DNA of 64,000 nucleotides, taken from assembly GCA_002633005.1 (NCBI GenBank), contig NMRA01000082.1, positions 408,576 through 472,575 on the forward strand. Reading direction: 5' to 3'. Numbering within the stretch: the first letter of the stretch is position 1; each line of letters starts with the position of its first letter. A program made the position numbers and the translations under genes. The notes beneath the pieces are model-generated. The model saw only the letters and a list, made by a program, of their open reading frames with translations. It was not told the DNA's origin and made no database searches. Positions 60,125 through 64,000 of the stretch are shown here, one piece after another. Source of the stretch: Phoronis australis. Taxonomy: Eukaryota > Phoronida > Phoronidae.

Positions 60125-63100
60125 ATGCCAATCATCATCAGAAAACAGGAGGTGTCTCCTCCCTCATTCAACCATTACTCGGATGATGAGGACGACTATG
60201 TACAAGATCCGGAACAGATTCGCGATCAACTTCCCCAGCCTTACCGGATGATTGACAAAGTTATGAATCAAGTCCTCGATGAGATATGGGACTTGATTGC
60301 TGACAGAGAGACGAGCCGTATGGCAGATGCTATGAGAGTGAGACCACCCAAGTACCAGTGTGCGATACAGATGCAGGTAATGTAACAAGAACAAGAGCTG
60401 NNNNNNNNNNNNNNNNNNNNNNNNNNNNNNNNNNNNNNNNNNNNNNNNNNNNNNNNNNNNNNNNNNNNNNNNNNNNNNNNNNNNNNNNNNNNNNNNNNNN
60501 NNNNNNNNNNNNNNNNNNNNNNNNNNNNNNNNNNNNNNNNNNNNNNNNNNNNNNNNNNNNNNNNNNNNNNNNNNNNNNNNNNNNNNNNNNNNNNNNNNNN
60601 NNNNNNNNNNNNNNNNNNNNNNNNNNNNNNNNNNNNNNNNNNNNNNNNNNNNNNNNNNNNNNNNNNNNNNNNNNNAACAATATAAGATGAAAAGTTTCTT
60701 TCTTCTTACATGAAATTAAAGCTACACTTTGCCCTGCATGGCGAGATACAAACAAAATTCGGAGTAAGCTTTTTACTTACTCCTAACATTCCTTGCCATT
60801 GTAACATTCTGTCTGTTACCAACAAGAATATCAAAACGATCAGCAAAATGCTCTCGAGGTTATTAGAGATGGTCAACCTTAAAAGTGCAATTTTTTTAAG
60901 TGGTGCATGTACTCAGTACTCATTGCCTGCGACTTGAGTTGATAACGATAATAAAAATGTATCATGGTAAGGAACCAGAGTAGGAGGCCTTGTTGGATTT
61001 TTGTTTTTGCGAGCCCAACAGAGGGAACTGTAGGTTTAAATATGCCATTTGACCACAAATTAAGCCACACCCAATGTGTTCATTTCTATTTGTCTAGATT
61101 GTCAGGTTTAGTTGAATTGGCTTCATTGTGAAATTCGATGCCGCATGCTGTTGTGTAGGCCATAGTAACAGAAACTCAAAATCAACATTTTTACCTCTTG
61201 AAAATTTGGTGATTTGAATAAAACATAGTCTTCAAATGTTTTAGAAATTTAGTGAATGGTGTAAAATAACGACTGCTTTAAACATTTTTGGCAAACTGCC
61301 AAACTTGGGTGCATGATTTGACCAATCAGAAATGAGATTTTATGACCTACAAAATTCCTTGCTGTTACAGGTCCATGGAGATTCCACATGTCTCTGCGAC
61401 AGCAAGGATGGCAGATACGTCTTTGCAGGACTTCCTAATGGTTTGGCAGCAATAGATGTCAGCACTAATCAAGTTGTCTATGTGTGGGAAGAGGCAGGCA
61501 TAGAAATATCCCAGCTGGACTGTGTGCTCATCGGAGTTCAGACATACCTCCTGTCTACTATAGATGACATGGGTAAGATTTTAGACAACATACACTTATA
61601 GGGTTCCCTTATTTTGAGAACCAGTTTAGTTCCTATTTTTCAGCAGAGAAAACTGGTTCTCAAAATGTAGATCTCTGAAACTGACTTCTACCATGCAATC
61701 AACATTGACTTTTTATTCAGCAGATTCAAATTTCTATATTGTTACCATTATAGTTATTGTGGAAATGATAGGTGTCTTATTTGTTTGTGAGCTGTTAAAA
61801 CGTGAACTCTGTCCTTGGAATTTGGATTTCTAGAATACCTATGTGATAATTTTATTCTCGACTGTCTATTCCAGGCATTGCCCGTCTGTTTGCATTTGCC
61901 GGCGAACATATTTATCTGGTCAAGATTGTCAATGAGCAGGAAGGAGGTCAAAAGGTCATTGCATCCAAATGTCAACCTTCTTCTGAAGGCGACTATGTGG
62001 CACTCTTCTTGGAAAGTACGTATAATCATTTCTCACAAATAAGGTGCATCAAATCTGACATGATGTGCTAGTGTCAGGGAGAATAATTGTACATTACTCT
62101 TTGGTGCTGTAATCCTCAGCTTATTCTGCACAAAAAGTAATCGCCAAAGTTGTCATTTTTCCATTTTTTTAAAGGCAGATTTCTTTGCTACAAGTTGTGG
62201 AAATGTTGTAGACTAAAATTATCTTTATTTTTGTAAAAAAATGACAAATTAGAATTTTACTTGTTGGCCATGTGTGCTAAATAATAGAAGAATTATCAAA
62301 TGTTTTGTTGACTGAGTTACTAGAATATGACGACTGGATATTTAAGAATGGTTAGAGGGTGGGCCTCTGCCTATCAAAGCAGCTCATACATAATCCTCTG
62401 TCTTCCAGACATCTGGGTATTGCCCATCGGACTAAATATACCTGAACTGTTCTCTATCAGTGCCACTATTTCTACTGTATGTATTGTTAGTCTAAACATG
62501 TGCCACTTAAGTTAAGTGTCTTATAGCCTGTGAAAGCAAAACATTGTGAGTTCCATTAAAATTATTTGTATAACAGACATTACAAAAATATGTCAGATGA
62601 TTCTTTCTTTGATCATTAATTTTATCTATGCAGTACAAATTAAAGCAAATTTTGTTCGTGGCAATTTGATAAATGCATTTTGGATCATAAATGTAAGACA
62701 CTGGTGAAAAATATGAAAGAGGCATTGTTATAATTAAACTTCAAAGGCAATGTATTTTGACAAGTTTCTTTGTTATGACTAGATCCCCAAAGCAATGAAA
62801 AATGGCTGGAGGTGTACAGAAACCCTCGAGACAACTGGCTTCGTGAACTGGAGGGTATACAAAATCAGTTGTTAAAAGACGCGGCTACCAGGCATGCGTC
62901 ATCCCCACAGCAGGTAATGTAAGACAGTATGGTATTTGAATAAGGAATCCTTCATTCAGGGCTTGGCTTTCATAATGTGTAGGGGGTAATAAAACAGTTA
63001 TCGTCTCAGTCTGGACCATAAAGAACTGCTTTCACCCATCTTTCATATCAATTTCAAAAGGCCTATTGAGTGTGAAGGTCACCAATGATTTGCAACCGCA

Positions 63101-63592
63101 AAATCTTAAGCCAATCTGAGTACAGTTGCCCCCTTTTAGCCCAAAATGTTGGTTGATATGTTCTTTGACTGAAATATTTGAATCGCCACATCTTATCTGG
63201 AGTTACCGATCTAGAAGTGGACGGGCAATAACTGATAGTTCTTGGTAGAGTTAACTTTTAGTTATGCTGTACAAAGCAAAATCAGCTATACATAATAAAA
63301 CAGTGAACATTTTAATGCGGTAGGAAAAAGTCCTTAATTTTTCTTTGTCATCACCATGTTATTAAAACACAAACTTAATGTTGTTGTAATGAACACATTA
63401 TTTTGTTATTAGTCCATTATTGACTATAATCACTGTACGACTAAAGTCTATAACATGTCTTTGACTGGCGCAATAATTATGTATTACTAAAATACTCTTC
63501 AACATACTTGTCAACTTCAGGATGACACAGAGGCTCCGCAAGAGACGACAGAAGGTGAGCAACCAGCTGAGGTGGCGCCCCCTGCAGTGCAA
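60125..63592 (+). CDS. WDR93: WDR93-like WD-repeat protein (5' part; continues beyond the window)
   Basis: Exons seen are 60125-60376, 61371-61572, 61875-62015, 62783-62913 and 63521-63592. Their GT-AG borders keep one frame throughout, and the gene runs off the window. The ATG at 60125 is the first in its frame. The N terminus has an acidic DDEDDYVQDPEQIRDQLPQP stretch. Exons 2-3 carry WD-like beta strands (CDSKDGRYVFAGLPNGLAAI, RLFAFAGEHIYLVKI). Later exons are polar and rich in Gln, Glu and Pro. WDR93 is a poorly characterised protein, mainly expressed in ciliated tissue and testis. I identify it from this N-terminal pattern and from its head-to-head position with PEX11, as in vertebrates. 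A gap of 275 N in intron 1 could hide another exon. Another WD-repeat family member cannot be excluded. Confidence 0.75.
60401..60675. other. Assembly gap (275 N)
   Basis: The run of N lies in the first intron of the WDR93-like gene. Because the exons on both sides are in phase 0, a hidden in-phase exon cannot be ruled out. Confidence 0.98.
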
Positions 63593-64000
63593 GTAAGTTG
63601 GGTCCTAGAGTATTCTGAATGTTACAGAAGTTGTCTTAGACATATGCCTGCTTCAGTCATTGTTTTGCTGGACCTTGTTTCCATTAAAACTATGTAGATG
63701 GCATATTGATGCAGTGACGTTGTTGCCTTAACTCAATGTCTCCACCATCTTGTTTCAAAAATTGTGTGCAGTCCGCGTTTGATTGTGAGTTTGCCAATGT
63801 GTTTGCTCTGCGAAATGAAAGCTAAATGTCAGGAATGAAACCATCTAATGAAAGCTGGCTTAACACTTTGAATGCCCATTTGCTCACGATGACTTGAAAT
63901 TTAGCACCTAATTAAAAATTTACATTTTATTGCTTATATGATGATGTTGGTATTTTGCCTTGTTTGCTTTCTTTATTGGATTGATTTCATTTTTATGTGA

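Noticed and set aside
1-64000. CRISPR arrays, bacterial operons or phage genes
   Set aside because: No regular spacer arrays are present. The spliced genes show that this is animal nuclear DNA.

Overview
The window looks like a piece of an animal nuclear genome, most likely an invertebrate, and probably a deuterostome such as an amphioxus. The evidence is spliced genes with GT-AG introns, AT-rich intergenic DNA with many short inverted-repeat elements, assembly gaps, and vertebrate-like gene neighbourhoods. The species assignment is inference; nothing in the sequence proves it.

Five genes are supported. (1) A single-exon ELOVL3/6-type fatty acid elongase on the minus strand (8568-9515). (2) A complete eight-exon betaine-homocysteine methyltransferase, BHMT, on the minus strand (15127-20623). 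(3) A complete 16-exon dimethylglycine dehydrogenase, DMGDH, on the plus strand (23752-37352). (4) A complete three-exon PEX11 alpha/beta peroxisomal biogenesis gene on the minus strand (53097-59407). (5) The 5' part of a WDR93-like WD-repeat gene on the plus strand (60125 to beyond the window end). A sixth locus is a very long, nearly intronless minus-strand frame (39907-45540) for a protein of about 1.9 kDa x 100 size class (1877 residues) that I do not recognise. It has duplicated modules, an array of 15-residue tandem repeats and nuclear-localisation-like basic stretches.

Two gene pairs are divergent, and both match arrangements known in vertebrates. BHMT and DMGDH lie head to head about 3.1 kb apart and catalyse consecutive steps: BHMT releases dimethylglycine and DMGDH oxidises it. 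PEX11 and WDR93 lie head to head about 0.7 kb apart, as PEX11A and WDR93 do on human 15q26. Splice sites and reading phase agree at every junction I assembled for BHMT, DMGDH and PEX11. This includes two first coding exons that ORF scanning misses: a 15-base BHMT exon and the DMGDH presequence exon.

The layout is as follows. 1-8.5 kb is non-coding and rich in inverted-repeat elements, including one with a tRNA-like head. 8.5-9.9 kb is ELOVL and its upstream region. 9.9-14.7 kb is AT-rich with no gene seen, and holds a perfect 44-base palindrome. 14.7-20.8 kb is BHMT. 20.8-37.4 kb is the shared upstream region and DMGDH. 39.4-45.6 kb is the unknown large gene. 45.6-53.1 kb has no recognised gene, and its 3' part may be the long PEX11 3' UTR. 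53.1-59.4 kb is PEX11, whose large first intron is filled with nested inverted repeats. 59.4-64 kb is the bidirectional upstream region and WDR93, interrupted by a 275-base assembly gap.
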